From Chitinophagales bacterium (GTDB taxonomy: Bacteria > Bacteroidota > Bacteroidia > Chitinophagales > JABDMM01): 64,000 nucleotides of DNA. The stretch spans positions 43,404 to 107,403 of the forward strand of contig JABDMM010000088.1 in NCBI GenBank assembly GCA_013001465.1. Reading direction: 5' to 3'. Under the pieces are notes generated by a model. The model did no database searches and was not told where the DNA came from. It worked only from the letters and a program-made list of their open reading frames with translations. Below, in pieces: positions 54,746 through 64,000 of the stretch (the stretch's first letter is position 1; each line of letters starts with the position of its first letter). Position numbers and translations under genes: made by a program.

Positions 54746-56545
54746 ATGGATCAGAAGGAATTCAATGATATTAGAAAATCAATTCCCAAACTTCCTGGCG
54801 TTTACAAATTTCTCGGCGATGAAGATCAGTTGCTATATGTAGGCAAAGCCAAAAATCTTAAAAACAGGGTTAGCTCTTATTTCATCAAGAAAAAGTATGA
54901 GAGTGCCCGAATCAAACTACTGAGCCGAAGAACTCATCGAATAGAGTTTACCGTAGTCGACACTGAGCAAGATGCTCTTCTCCTCGAAAACAGCCTCATA
55001 AAAGAAAATCAACCTAAATATAATGTTCAGCTCAAAGATGATAAGTCCTATGCGTACATCTGCATTAAGAAAGAGAGGTTCCCAAGAATATTCTTTACCA
55101 GAAAACTGATAAAAGATGGCTCAGAATATTTAGGACCATACACTTCCCTTCACAAAGCCAGAACGATCATGGGAGTGATCAAGTCAATTTTCCCCCTTAG
55201 AACTTGCACGCTAAAACTTTCAGAAAAAAATATTGAAGCTGGTAAGTTTAAGGTCTGCCTTGAATATCATATTGGGAATTGTCTGGGTCCGTGCGTCAAT
55301 TACCAAAGCGAAGAAGACTACCAGTCCAATGTTGATCAGGTTAGAAATATTTTAAAAGGGAAACTTCAACTGGTTCAAAGACATCTCAAAGACAAGATGC
55401 AAATAGCATCTGAATCGTTTGAATTTGAGAAAGCGAATGCTATCAAAGAAAAGATCAGCTATCTGGAATCATATCAAAGTAAGAGCACCATTGTGAATCC
55501 GCGTTTAGAGGATCTTGCTGTGTATGCTTTTGCAAGAGAAAAGGATATTGTAACTGTGTATTATCTGTATGTTTCCAACGGAACGATCATACAGTCTAAA
55601 TCCATCGAACTTAAGGTAAAAATGGATGAGAGCGATGAAGACCTTCTCAATTATGTCATAACGGATACAGAGATCAACAATAAGAATGAAGCCAAAGAGA
55701 TCCTTCTTCCATTTGAGATCGATTATCCTGATAGCAGTAAAACTATTCTTGTGCCTTCCCGAGGGGACAAGAAACACTTGCTCGATCTTGCAATGAAGAA
55801 TGCAACGTTCAATCTAAAAGAAAAACTGCATCAGCAATCGCTGCAAAAGGGAGAAAGCAGAGAGAACCGTGTGTTAAAAACACTCCAGGAAGACTTAAGA
55901 ATGAAGGTGATGCCAATGCACATTGAATGCTTTGATAATAGTAATATTCAGGGGAGTTTCCCTGTTGCATCCGTTGTCGTATTCAAAAATGGCAAATCCA
56001 GTAAAAAAGAATACAGACACTTCAATATTAAGACTGTTGAAGGCCCAAACGACTTTGCTTCTATGGAAGAGATCGTTTATCGAAGATATTTCCGATTTAT
56101 AGAAGAGAAGATTGAACTTCCACAATTGATCGTTATCGATGGAGGAAAAGGCCAGCTGAGCTCTGCTGTAAAAAGTTTGAAGAAACTGCATATCTATAGC
56201 AAACTCACCATTATAGGAATTGCAAAAAAACTGGAAGAGATTTATTTCCCTGAAGATCCTATACCACTGCATATCAATAAAAAGTCTGAAAGCCTTAAGC
56301 TGATTCAAAGGGTGCGTGATGAGGCGCATCGATTTGCAATAGAGTTTCACAGGAACAAAAGAAAAAAAACGCTCAGCACTTCTGAACTTGAGATGATAGA
56401 AGGAGTTGGTCCAAAAACGATAGAGAAACTGATCTCAGAGATGAAATCCGTAAAAAAAATAAAGCAAGCATCCCTTAAGGAGCTTGCTTATATTATTGGT
56501 GATACAAAAGCGAAACTAGTGTATGCGTACTTTAGAGATCAGTAA
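54746..56545 (+). CDS. uvrC: UvrABC system protein C
   Basis: 599 aa. GIY-YIG domain at residues about 14-95 (LPGVYKFLGDEDQLLYVGKAKNLKNR), a Cys-rich segment (about 150-170), the UvrB-contact UVR motif near 220, the RNase H-like C-terminal nuclease (MHIECFDNSNIQGSFPVAS, with catalytic Asp; LIVIDGGKGQLSS) and an HhH pair at the end (EMIEGVGPKTIEKLI). It makes the dual incision in nucleotide excision repair. It overlaps convergent gldN by 7 bp. Confidence 0.96.
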   Translation: MDQKEFNDIRKSIPKLPGVYKFLGDEDQLLYVGKAKNLKNRVSSYFIKKKYESARIKLLSRRTHRIEFTVVDTEQDALLLENSLIKENQPKYNVQLKDDKSYAYICIKKERFPRIFFTRKLIKDGSEYLGPYTSLHKARTIMGVIKSIFPLRTCTLKLSEKNIEAGKFKVCLEYHIGNCLGPCVNYQSEEDYQSNVDQVRNILKGKLQLVQRHLKDKMQIASESFEFEKANAIKEKISYLESYQSKSTIVNPRLEDLAVYAFAREKDIVTVYYLYVSNGTIIQSKSIELKVKMDESDEDLLNYVITDTEINNKNEAKEILLPFEIDYPDSSKTILVPSRGDKKHLLDLAMKNATFNLKEKLHQQSLQKGESRENRVLKTLQEDLRMKVMPMHIECFDNSNIQGSFPVASVVVFKNGKSSKKEYRHFNIKTVEGPNDFASMEEIVYRRYFRFIEEKIELPQLIVIDGGKGQLSSAVKSLKKLHIYSKLTIIGIAKKLEEIYFPEDPIPLHINKKSESLKLIQRVRDEAHRFAIEFHRNKRKKTLSTSELEMIEGVGPKTIEKLISEMKSVKKIKQASLKELAYIIGDTKAKLVYAYFRDQ

Positions 56546-57378
56546 GACCACAAATCGTGTTCAAGCTCGAAGAGCTCATTCTTAATTCGCTCACTCTCTA
56601 AAAGTGCTTCCACACCTGTTGTATATTCTGAAATTGTTCTATCATGAACATTAGATTCTTTAAAGATATAGCTGGTAAAAAGTCTGGCCTCAAAAATATC
56701 TTCCCAGCTAAGCTGGATAGCATCGTTGCCGGCATTATACGCTTCAAACTTTGTTAAGATCGGTCTGAGATCCGGATAATATACCCAATACATCACTTCA
56801 TCTCCACGATAATTACCCATTCGGTCAAAATCCATTCTTACTGGGGCTAGACCAATGATCCTTACCTGGAAAGTAGAAGTTTCCTCATCGAAAAACCAAT
56901 CCTCTTTTACACGGTACTTCACAACTTTATCGTATTCCAACTCATTTTCTGCTATAACCACAACTTCTTCCAACGTTATTGGATCGATCTGAATAGAAGT
57001 ATCGACAGATTTTCCGAGGTTCAAAACCTCATCCAAAGGTAATTCCTCAACGAATCGATCTCCCTCACCAGGAACGTTTCTATAAACAGTTAACTCGCCA
57101 TTCATTGATGATTCGTGGATAATAGAGATCAACGTTTGTCGTGGATATTTGAACCTTAAGTTCATTTTTTCACGAACATCGATCACTCTCCAGATTCGCT
57201 TAGACCAGAACACATCAGCTTCCCTGATGTGATCATAAGGAATTATCCCCTTCTCTTCGGTAACATCTTTTTCATAGATGCCATCGAGGACAAGTGATGG
57301 AGCTTTTTGTTCTTGAGCATTCACATTATTAAAAGTGAAACCCGCCAGAACCATGATGATGAGAATACGGAAATTCAT
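56539..57378 (-). CDS. gldN: T9SS ring protein GldN/PorN
   Basis: 279 aa. Signal peptide ending NVNA. DVFWSKRIWRVIDVREKMNLRF is the family mark, and the region MNGELTVYRNV follows. GldN pairs with the lipoprotein GldK in the large periplasmic ring under the outer membrane. Last gene of the gldKLMN set, 12 bp after gldM. It overlaps uvrC by 7 bp at the 3' end. Confidence 0.93.
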   Translation of the reverse strand: MNFRILIIMVLAGFTFNNVNAQEQKAPSLVLDGIYEKDVTEEKGIIPYDHIREADVFWSKRIWRVIDVREKMNLRFKYPRQTLISIIHESSMNGELTVYRNVPGEGDRFVEELPLDEVLNLGKSVDTSIQIDPITLEEVVVIAENELEYDKVVKYRVKEDWFFDEETSTFQVRIIGLAPVRMDFDRMGNYRGDEVMYWVYYPDLRPILTKFEAYNAGNDAIQLSWEDIFEARLFTSYIFKESNVHDRTISEYTTGVEALLESERIKNELFELEHDLWSY

Positions 57379-57390
57379 AGTTATAATAAT

Positions 57391-59064
57391 TTATATTACT
57401 TCGAAAACGATCGCGTTCAATCTTCTAGGCACACCATCCGGACCTTTAACCTTGATCTCATCAAGGAAAACGAAATCCTTTGGTTTAGCTCTGTCGATAT
57501 ATCCTTTCATAGTTTGTGTCAGAAGCGGGCCCTTACCTTCAGCCTTAAAGACTTCACCTTTTGTAGAATATACCATTTCGAAAGAAATCACATTGAATCG
57601 TGCTTCAAAATCAAAATTTTCTAATAGAGGTACAATACCGGATTGAGCCTTAAGTGTACCCTTTTGTATTTTTCCACCTCTCAATTTACCACCGAGAGTT
57701 GGTACCGGATCAGGAATTCTTTTCACACGAAATTCCATAGAACCGAGATTTTTTCTTTCTTCGTTTATAGTCGCAGTCACATTTACATTCGTTGTTCCAG
57801 GAGAATTAACCGTTGCCGTGTATTTACCTATTCCAGAAGCTCTTGAAAGCGATCCGCTTGAGATTGAAGCATATACTTCGCTGTCTTTAGCACCACTCAC
57901 AGAGATCGTAATAGGGTTAGGAACACCAATATAAAGGACGTTCATTTTATCAGCAGAAACTGCAAATCCACTTGGAGGTGCAACCTCATATTTAGCTTTA
58001 AAGGGATAGAAGTCATAACCACCTTTTGGTTGTTTCACCCGGATCACACCTTCATATTCTTTCTCTCCAACTCCTGAAGCTGTTCTAACCATTTTTCCTT
58101 CCCCGCCTTTCACATCCAAAGTTTCATAGTCGCCAACGATAGGAATATCATTCTCATCATTTGAATTATAAACCAAGAGTTCTCCTCCTTCTTCAGGAAT
58201 TTTATCCAGATCCAACTTTCCGATGAAAACATCGGGCTGTTGTGTAGAACTTGATGCCGCCACGAAGATATCTGCTGTATATTCTTTCCCCTGGGATAAA
58301 TAGCTCGAAGGAGCAATAACTTTAGCCGCAAGCTTATCTACTTTAAAGTCAGTCGCTCCAATATTCTTGATAAGAAAATCGATAGTAGAAGACTCTGCAG
58401 ATTTTACATCATTTTGAAATTTCTCTAAAATAGTAAGAGCAGCGATCAACGGCCTTTGATCAAAGTTTTCAGCTTCCCACGATTTTTGTTTAGCACCTCG
58501 CTTAGGTTCAGGAGGTATTGCATTTAAGGTAAGAGTTTTTTCGAATCCAGATCTGTTAGTACCTGGCATTTCAGTATACTCATCGGTGGCATCAACAATA
58601 TCGAGGAATTTATCTCGGTATTCAAGGATCTTTTGTTGAAGTTCATAGCCTTTTCCATCCTTAGCATCTTCGGCAACCATTATACGTGTTCCAACGTAGA
58701 TGTCATCCAGTTTTTTCAAGCCGGAGCTAGGTACTCCTTCCTCTTTATAACCTCCACCTTCAGTGATCAGTGTTTCTTTAAGCCCATCGATATAGTCGTA
58801 AAGTTCTTGGGAATATTGCTTTGCTTCTTGAGCTTTATCATAGAAAAACTGAGCCTTAACAGCGTCGTCTTTTAAACTGGATTCAAACTGTTTGTAGATC
58901 AATTGGTTTTTACCATCGATCGCGACATTGGTGTTTGCCAAACCTTCTCTTACCAAGCCGAAGGCGTCGAGGACCTCTTTGGATACATTCATCGCCAGTA
59001 GAGCGGTTAATACCAGATACATCATGTTGATCATCTGCTGGCGTGGTTCCTTAGGTATAGACAT
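57391..59064 (-). CDS. gldM: T9SS/gliding motor protein GldM/PorM
   Basis: 557 aa. The start MSIPKEPRQQMINMMYLVLTALLAMNVSKEVLDAF is one membrane helix in the GldM N-terminal helix motif. Periplasmic Ig-like domains D1-D4 follow, with a long helical part at 45-220. GldM and GldL form the proton-driven motor that energises T9SS. Length is somewhat above the usual 510-520 aa. Preceded by gldL with a 47-bp gap. Confidence 0.94.
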   Translation of the reverse strand: MSIPKEPRQQMINMMYLVLTALLAMNVSKEVLDAFGLVREGLANTNVAIDGKNQLIYKQFESSLKDDAVKAQFFYDKAQEAKQYSQELYDYIDGLKETLITEGGGYKEEGVPSSGLKKLDDIYVGTRIMVAEDAKDGKGYELQQKILEYRDKFLDIVDATDEYTEMPGTNRSGFEKTLTLNAIPPEPKRGAKQKSWEAENFDQRPLIAALTILEKFQNDVKSAESSTIDFLIKNIGATDFKVDKLAAKVIAPSSYLSQGKEYTADIFVAASSSTQQPDVFIGKLDLDKIPEEGGELLVYNSNDENDIPIVGDYETLDVKGGEGKMVRTASGVGEKEYEGVIRVKQPKGGYDFYPFKAKYEVAPPSGFAVSADKMNVLYIGVPNPITISVSGAKDSEVYASISSGSLSRASGIGKYTATVNSPGTTNVNVTATINEERKNLGSMEFRVKRIPDPVPTLGGKLRGGKIQKGTLKAQSGIVPLLENFDFEARFNVISFEMVYSTKGEVFKAEGKGPLLTQTMKGYIDRAKPKDFVFLDEIKVKGPDGVPRRLNAIVFEVI

Positions 59065-59111
59065 ATTTAATTACTTTTTTCTTTTACTTTAATTTCTCTT
59101 CGAACTTCTAA

Positions 59112-59978
59112 TTAGCCATTATTTGTAACGGCACCTGGCGCTATCTTGGCACCGGCTCCCATTGCATTAAGCATGTTACCATAAACCTGATTCAATGATG
59201 CAAGATTTCTGGATAGGTTACCCATTTCTTCTTTATACACCATTGCATCACTCTTAGCTTCCTGTAGATTATTCATTGCATCTGCAAGGCTGCTATAGAA
59301 TTTGTTCATCGACTTCAAGTGGTTATTAGTGTCTTGTAACTCAAGTTCGTACATTGAGTTTAAGGCTGCTAAATTCTTCGAGATCTGCTGAACTTGCTCG
59401 TGATAATCTTTTGTACCTGAAGTTGAACTCACTAATTCTCCAACGGCTTCAGTTGCTTTATGGTAAGCATCTTTCATTGCAGAAAGTGCACCAGCTGCTT
59501 CTTTCGCATTATCAGAGTATTCTGAAGTAGCGACAGCTGCGTCTGAAACATCTGATAGCTTCTCTATATTATCACCTAGTTTTCCAAGATTTTCACCTAG
59601 TCTCTGGATCAATGTGGATTCAACATTTGCTTCTTCAAGCATTTTGTCTAATTGCTGAGTTATACTTCCACCCGCAACTTTACCAGAATATGCTAATCCT
59701 TCCCCAGTTTTACCATGAAGTTCTTCCTCTTCAGGAGAAACATCCAGATCCGGGTACATTTTCTCCCAGTAATAATCTTTATGAGGAGGCAGAATTCCCT
59801 GCAAGGCAAAAATAAATGCCTCAACAGACATTCCTATTATAAGCATCTCGGATGCAAACGGCCAGTGTTGTAATTTAAAAAGAGCACCGAGCAGCACCAC
59901 AGAAGCACCAACTCCGATGATCATATTTTTAACACGCTTCCCACGAGCGGTTTCGAAAAACAAAGCAATTCTTCCCAT
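59112..59978 (-). CDS. gldL: T9SS/gliding motor protein GldL/PorL
   Basis: 288 aa. Two membrane helices lie in residues 16-60 (KNMIIGVGASVVLLGALFKLQHWPF). The second carries the conserved Glu in VEAFIFALQG that takes part in proton movement. A long cytoplasmic region rich in coiled coil follows. The tail is longer than the usual 215 aa. Confidence 0.93.
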   Translation of the reverse strand: MGRIALFFETARGKRVKNMIIGVGASVVLLGALFKLQHWPFASEMLIIGMSVEAFIFALQGILPPHKDYYWEKMYPDLDVSPEEEELHGKTGEGLAYSGKVAGGSITQQLDKMLEEANVESTLIQRLGENLGKLGDNIEKLSDVSDAAVATSEYSDNAKEAAGALSAMKDAYHKATEAVGELVSSTSGTKDYHEQVQQISKNLAALNSMYELELQDTNNHLKSMNKFYSSLADAMNNLQEAKSDAMVYKEEMGNLSRNLASLNQVYGNMLNAMGAGAKIAPGAVTNNG

Positions 59979-60033
59979 TGTTCTAGGTTCTAAAATTTAT
60001 TATTAAAAAAAATGATATACAACAATATCCTAT

Positions 60034-61299
60034 CTAGTTATCGTAGTGATCTCTTCCTAGATAAGTACTTACACTTCTAAATCCTACATAGGATTTAGTT
60101 GAGTCTATATACTCATAGTGCCTCGACCCCGTTTGGATATAATATCCAATATCCTTCCATGAACCACCGCGAACTACTTTCCTCTTCTTTGTTTTAGAGT
60201 CAGAATCCTGAGCATCAAATCTTATCTCTGGGTTCAGGTCATGAATGAATGAATAGGAGTTTTCAAAGTAGGCAGTCGAAGTCCATTCAGCAACATTACC
60301 AGCCATGTTATAAAGACCATAATCATTTGGCCAATATGCATCAGCACGCACCGTATATAAACCACCATCCTCCGGATAAGCTCCTCTTCCCGGTTTAAAA
60401 TTAGCCAAAATACATCCTTTAGAATTTCTAACATAAGGCCCACCCCAAGGGTATGGAGCAAGTTTCTTACCACCTCTGGCAGCATATTCCCACTCATGTT
60501 CTGTAGGCAATCTGAATTCATCCATCATTGCTTCATTACGAGACTTGCGATATGCTTCCCAGAATTTAGATCTCCAAACATTAAATGCTGTGGCCTGATC
60601 CCAGGAAATACCAACGACAGGGTAATCATCAAAGGCGATGTGATTGAAGTAATGACGTGTCATTGGTTCGTTATATGAATATGTGAAATCTCTTACCCAT
60701 ACCAATGTATCAGGATAGATCGCACATGTCTTTCTCTTAAAAAATTCACTTCTGTCGACTTTTGCATTCTGTCTTTTGGCAGCTTGTTTGAAGTCGACTA
60801 GCCAGTATTCATAAATAAGTTTACTCTTATCAATTTCTTTTCGTCCCCAGAATTGTTGACTTGCGGGATAATACATCTCTTCCAACATGTCTGCATCCTC
60901 ACCCTCCCAATCGATCTCCATATCCCAATCGAGTCTCATTCGATCAGAATCATAATCATCAGTTTCCAGGAAATGCTCAAGCAACGTATGTGCAATTGAA
61001 TCTCTTACCCAGTGAGTAAACTGCCTGTATTCGTTATTAGTAATTTCCGTTTCATCCATGTAAAAACCCTGGATAGAAATGGATTTAGCTCTTTGAACCA
61101 GAGCTGCATTGACATCCTGATCACTTGGACCAATATGTAATGTTCCTGATGGAACGTAAATCATACCATAAGGCATGACAGGATTCCATGCTGGTCTGTC
61201 TAAGGCACCTAAAAGCTGACCCCTGAAAGAACCGGAACTACAGCTCATGATCAGTAACAAAGACGATAAGAATGTAATGCTCAATAACCTGAACTTCAT
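60034..61299 (-). CDS. gldK: T9SS lipoprotein GldK/PorK
   Basis: 421 aa. Lipobox LLIMSC (Cys20). The rest is a formylglycine-generating-enzyme-like domain, as in all GldK proteins: MIYVPSGTLHIGPSD, FYMDETEITNNEYRQF, RLPTEHEWEYAARGG, YNMAGNVAEWTSTAY and VVRGGSWKDIGYYIQTGSR. It is an outer-membrane ring component, not an enzyme. It heads the gldKLMN run, 145 bp downstream of porP. Confidence 0.94.
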   Translation of the reverse strand: MKFRLLSITFLSSLLLIMSCSSGSFRGQLLGALDRPAWNPVMPYGMIYVPSGTLHIGPSDQDVNAALVQRAKSISIQGFYMDETEITNNEYRQFTHWVRDSIAHTLLEHFLETDDYDSDRMRLDWDMEIDWEGEDADMLEEMYYPASQQFWGRKEIDKSKLIYEYWLVDFKQAAKRQNAKVDRSEFFKRKTCAIYPDTLVWVRDFTYSYNEPMTRHYFNHIAFDDYPVVGISWDQATAFNVWRSKFWEAYRKSRNEAMMDEFRLPTEHEWEYAARGGKKLAPYPWGGPYVRNSKGCILANFKPGRGAYPEDGGLYTVRADAYWPNDYGLYNMAGNVAEWTSTAYFENSYSFIHDLNPEIRFDAQDSDSKTKKRKVVRGGSWKDIGYYIQTGSRHYEYIDSTKSYVGFRSVSTYLGRDHYDN

Positions 61300-61391
61300 A
61301 ATATTTAAGGTTATGTGAATAATTTCTTGCTAAACAAAAGAGGGTAAATATATTGCTTTCTATCCGATTTTAAAATATTTATCCACAAATT

Positions 61392-61399
61392 CAAATATA
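61392..61399 (-). promoter_or_regulatory. Candidate -7 box (TAnnTTTG) for gldK
   Basis: TATATTTG on the minus strand matches the consensus, 92 bp before the gldK ATG. A second, weaker box, TATATTTAC (61344-61352), lies nearer. These are the only recognisable elements in the 145-bp gap between porP and gldK. Confidence 0.3.
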
Positions 61400-61444
61400 C
61401 GGTAAAGCGTTAAAAATGTTTGAATATTGCACTATATGTATAAA

Positions 61445-62437
61445 TTACAAGAATCGGGGGTTGTAAATGACCGATCCTTTTCTTCCTTTTCCGTCGATCT
61501 TAAATTTATACAAAACTGAAAGCTCATGTGATCCATCGTTGAACGAGTTTTTGAATGATGTCGAAACATCATAACTGTAATTGACCATGAACTTTTGAGT
61601 TAGCTGAAATCCAAACAACAAGCCTAAAGCGTCTATAGAACTCTTGTTGTATCCTCTAAACGAGACCCCTATCCAGATATTGTCTTTGTAATATGCTAAA
61701 TTGCTAAAATCGACTTGCGCCTTATTCATATCCGTCTTAAACAACACTGATGGTTCTAAACTAAAAGTACTTCCCAGTCTGAATTTGTATCCTCCCATAG
61801 CATAGTATTCCCGCTCATACTTCAGTTTAGCATTGCCTTGCTTTGCTTTGATAGTAACTGTACTACCTGGTATATGGGCTGTAGAAATTCCTGCATACCA
61901 GTTATCGTTACTTAAATAAATTCCAAAACCTGCATCAAGACCAATTCCGCCTTGTAAAGATTCCGGAAGGAAGTCGTCGCTGTGGTCGATAGATTGATCG
62001 GGTTCATAGGTGCCATCCGGAGCACGAAGCTTACTTCCGTCGAGCGCACTTTGTATAATGCCAACAGATACTCCTACTGAAAGAACGGCAAAAGTTAATG
62101 GGACTTTATAGGCGTAATTACCCATTACAAAAGTGGATCTCTGAACGCCAATAAGATCATTTACAATCGAAATTCCCACACCAGAGTTATATGAAACCAA
62201 AGGAAAATGAACACTAAGACTCTGTGTTGCAAAGGCTCTTCCGCTTAGATTGACCCACTGGCTGCGATGAAATGCAGATGCCTCAAAGTAATTCCTGTCT
62301 CCTGCAAATGCAGGATTATAGATTAGTTTGTTGAATTGAAATTGTGTGAACTGGCTTTTGTCTATTTGCCCAAAAGAGGAAACAGCAAAGCTCAAGACCA
62401 CAAACAAAGTGAGAAAATATTTAGAGATAAATGTCAA
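61445..62437 (-). CDS. PorP/SprF-family outer-membrane protein
   Basis: 330 aa. Signal peptide ending SSFG, then DKSQFTQFQFNKLIYNPAFAGDRNYFEASAFHRSQW, the opening of PorP/SprF. The remainder is a barrel of amphipathic strands ending VLYKFKIDGKGRKGSVIYNP. The family tethers SprB-like adhesins or anchors the T9SS complexes. It is upstream of gldK on the same strand, the usual place. Confidence 0.9.
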   Translation of the reverse strand: MTFISKYFLTLFVVLSFAVSSFGQIDKSQFTQFQFNKLIYNPAFAGDRNYFEASAFHRSQWVNLSGRAFATQSLSVHFPLVSYNSGVGISIVNDLIGVQRSTFVMGNYAYKVPLTFAVLSVGVSVGIIQSALDGSKLRAPDGTYEPDQSIDHSDDFLPESLQGGIGLDAGFGIYLSNDNWYAGISTAHIPGSTVTIKAKQGNAKLKYEREYYAMGGYKFRLGSTFSLEPSVLFKTDMNKAQVDFSNLAYYKDNIWIGVSFRGYNKSSIDALGLLFGFQLTQKFMVNYSYDVSTSFKNSFNDGSHELSVLYKFKIDGKGRKGSVIYNPRFL

Positions 62438-62506
62438 TGAAAATTGGATTACTACAATCTACAAACGGTAACGACAGGCAATAAGTTTTTATTTGCCGTA
62501 TTAAGT

Positions 62507-62514
62507 CAAATTTA
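62507..62514 (-). promoter_or_regulatory. Candidate -7 box (TAnnTTTG) for the porP-gld run
   Basis: TAAATTTG on the minus strand matches exactly, 69 bp before the porP start. It lies in the 87-bp gap after the HemD-like gene. Confidence 0.4.
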
Positions 62515-62524
62515 AATAAATACT

Positions 62525-63319
62525 TTATTTACCGTTCGAATTCTTAAGATAATTGACGATTGCCTGAGCCATAGATCTGGATTCAGCATCAGGTGCTTTT
62601 ACATTAACCTCCAGATTGCGAGCCTGAGCTTCTTCCCAGGTGGTTCTTCCAAATGCTGCGATCCTTGTGTTATTTTGTTTGAAATCAGGAAAGTTTTCAA
62701 AAAGAGATTTTAATCCTGACGGACTAAAAAATACGATCATATCATAAGTGATCTTTTCAAGATCAGAAAGATCTGCTACTACTGTTTTACAAACAACACC
62801 TTCACTATAATCAAAATCATTATCTGCTAAAAATGCAGGAATATCAGACTTTGCTTTCTCGGTACAAGGGAATAGAACTTTCTCATCTCCTTTGTGCTTT
62901 ATCAGAAGCGCTTTTAGTTCTGCAAGTGGACCACTTCCATAAAATACTTTCCGTTTACGGTACTGAATGTACTTTTGCAAATAAAGCGCGATGGCTTCAG
63001 AGCTACAAAAGTATTTTGTATCCTGCGGCATCTTGATCCTTAACTCTTCACAAAGCCTGAAAAAATTATCGATCGAATTCCGACTGGTAAAGATCAGCGA
63101 GGAAAAATCGTTGATATTTGTTTTAGATTTTCTGAATTCTTTAGCGGAAATCCCTTCAACCTGAATAAAAGGTCTAAAGTCTATTTTCACCTTAAATTGC
63201 TTTTCTATGTCAAAGTAAGGTGACTTTTTAGATTCCGGTGCTGGCTGGGAAACCAGGATGGATTTTACTTTCTTAAATGAGTTTTTTGATTTTGAAGCAG
63301 TCCGCACTGTTGTTGTCAT
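62525..63319 (-). CDS. hemD: Uroporphyrinogen-III synthase-like protein
   Basis: 264 aa. Two Rossmann-like halves. SSLIFTSRNSIDNFFRL, YFCSSEAIALYLQKY and MIVFFSPSGLKSLFENF mark the HemD family, with AAFGRTTWEEAQARNLEVNVKAP near the C-terminus. It would close the ring in tetrapyrrole synthesis, but no other hem gene is nearby. HemD is poorly conserved, so activity is not certain. It follows DUF4271 by 6 bp. Confidence 0.75.
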   Translation of the reverse strand: MTTTVRTASKSKNSFKKVKSILVSQPAPESKKSPYFDIEKQFKVKIDFRPFIQVEGISAKEFRKSKTNINDFSSLIFTSRNSIDNFFRLCEELRIKMPQDTKYFCSSEAIALYLQKYIQYRKRKVFYGSGPLAELKALLIKHKGDEKVLFPCTEKAKSDIPAFLADNDFDYSEGVVCKTVVADLSDLEKITYDMIVFFSPSGLKSLFENFPDFKQNNTRIAAFGRTTWEEAQARNLEVNVKAPDAESRSMAQAIVNYLKNSNGK

Positions 63320-63325
63320 AAAATT

Positions 63326-64000
63326 TCATGTAATGAATTTGTGCCAGTTATCTGTAAAAACCTTTGCAAATAACAACACAGGTGAAATTTCGAAGGTGCA
63401 AATATACAGAATTATATGAAATTTATGATGTCGAAAAAAGTCTTTTGCTAAAATATATCCCCTTGCAAGTTTATAGACATAAAACAAGACTACCACTGTC
63501 GAAGAGATCATCAGAAATGGCTTTGAAATAGATGTCGAAGCAAATGAAACCACAAACATCAATGGCAATAATACTAGCCCATTGATCCTGTTTGCCAGCA
63601 TTAAATTGAAAGCATAATAGTCTGTTGTGCTTTTTAAAGGGAAAAGCCAGCCTAAAAATTTAATTATGAAAATTCTCACGATCAAAATCAAACTGATGAA
63701 GCCACCGATTATCAATACAAAGCCTAATGGTCTTTGAGTTAACTCAATTCCTGTAAATGCCGTGAGCTGATACACTAAAACTGCCAAAGTCAAAACGAAA
63801 CCCATGTTCATCAAAATAGCCGGTATATTTTGAATGATCTCACGATCTCGGTATAACTGCTGAGCTAATTTGAAATTTGTAAATGCCTTAATTGTAGAGT
63901 CAAATTCCTTTGTAAAGGCAAACTTGACCACAGTGTACATAAAAGTGCAGAATACAAGCATAAAAAATAACCACTCCTTATTATTATCAGACTCCCGAAA
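63326..64000 (-). CDS. DUF4271 membrane protein, 5'-truncated by window edge
   Basis: At least 224 codons; the frame is open to the edge of the window, so the start lies outside. The ATG at 63961 is inside a membrane helix and is not the start. Five to six hydrophobic helices are seen, along with FKLAQQLYRDREIIQNIPAILMNMGF, characteristic of DUF4271. The family is unknown in function and often lies next to hemD and T9SS genes in Bacteroidota. Confidence 0.75.
   Translation of the reverse strand, partial: FRESDNNKEWLFFMLVFCTFMYTVVKFAFTKEFDSTIKAFTNFKLAQQLYRDREIIQNIPAILMNMGFVLTLAVLVYQLTAFTGIELTQRPLGFVLIIGGFISLILIVRIFIIKFLGWLFPLKSTTDYYAFNLMLANRINGLVLLPLMFVVSFASTSISKPFLMISSTVVVLFYVYKLARGYILAKDFFRHHKFHIILYICTFEISPVLLFAKVFTDNWHKFIT

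Overview
The window comes from a member of the phylum Bacteroidota. Several independent signs agree. There is a type IX secretion (T9SS) core operon (porP/sprF, gldK, gldL, gldM, gldN), plus a PorW/SprE-like lipoprotein, a PorV/PorQ-family barrel and a secreted protein with a T9SS C-terminal sorting domain. Two TonB-dependent receptors carry carboxypeptidase-regulatory-like N-termini. Promoter-like TAnnTTTG boxes lie upstream of many genes, and purine-rich Shine-Dalgarno sequences are rarely seen. The DNA is AT-rich. I cannot name genus or species; the gene set suits a Flavobacteriia-like or neighbouring lineage. No tRNA, rRNA, insertion sequence, prophage or CRISPR array was seen, and no stretch over 300 bases lacks a gene.

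Layout. 1-8.6 kb is a plus-strand accessory region: an App1-like phosphatase cut by the window edge, a lipoprotein related to acetolactate decarboxylase, a MerT-like membrane protein with a Cys-rich tail, a T9SS cargo protein, a methyltransferase with a duplicated N-terminal module, small enzymes (GGCT-like, esterase, DinB, VOC) and a His-rich envelope protein broken by a frameshift. 8.6-11.8 kb is a minus-strand set of aldehyde dehydrogenase, sulfotransferase and methyltransferase. 12-18.2 kb holds a reductase-like protein, an AAA ATPase preceded by three 14-bp repeats, and a divergent pair of an RND-type exporter and a membrane glycosyltransferase with TPRs. 18.2-21.3 kb has metG and an LD-carboxypeptidase. 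21.3-25.8 kb is a thiamine acquisition neighbourhood: a ThiE/TenI-like protein, PnuC, a NadR-like kinase with no ATG start, a TPP riboswitch and a TonB-dependent receptor.

25.8-29.1 kb carries DUF3108, a flippase-like protein, ruvC, a HIT protein and greA with a terminator-like hairpin in front of it. 29.1-38.3 kb is a three-gene envelope operon: a 1264-aa TonB-dependent receptor, a 1410-aa secreted protein and a PorV/PorQ-like barrel. 38.4-47.4 kb is housekeeping: a D-2-hydroxyacid dehydrogenase and ksgA on minus, then pepA, pdxA and the run yceD-rpmF-fabH-efp-accB-accC on plus. 47.4-49 kb holds atpZ, bactofilin and an M23 peptidase on minus.

49-56.5 kb is porW/sprE, PBP1A and uvrC on plus. 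56.5-64 kb is the T9SS core, followed upstream on the same strand by a HemD-like protein and a DUF4271 membrane protein cut by the window edge.

The most notable items are the PnuC-kinase junction (ATT initiation or a -1 frameshift fusion), the riboswitch-linked thiamine locus, the receptor/giant secreted protein/PorV triad, the hairpin in the greA leader, the 68-bp bactofilin/atpZ overlap and the 14-bp repeats before the ATPase.
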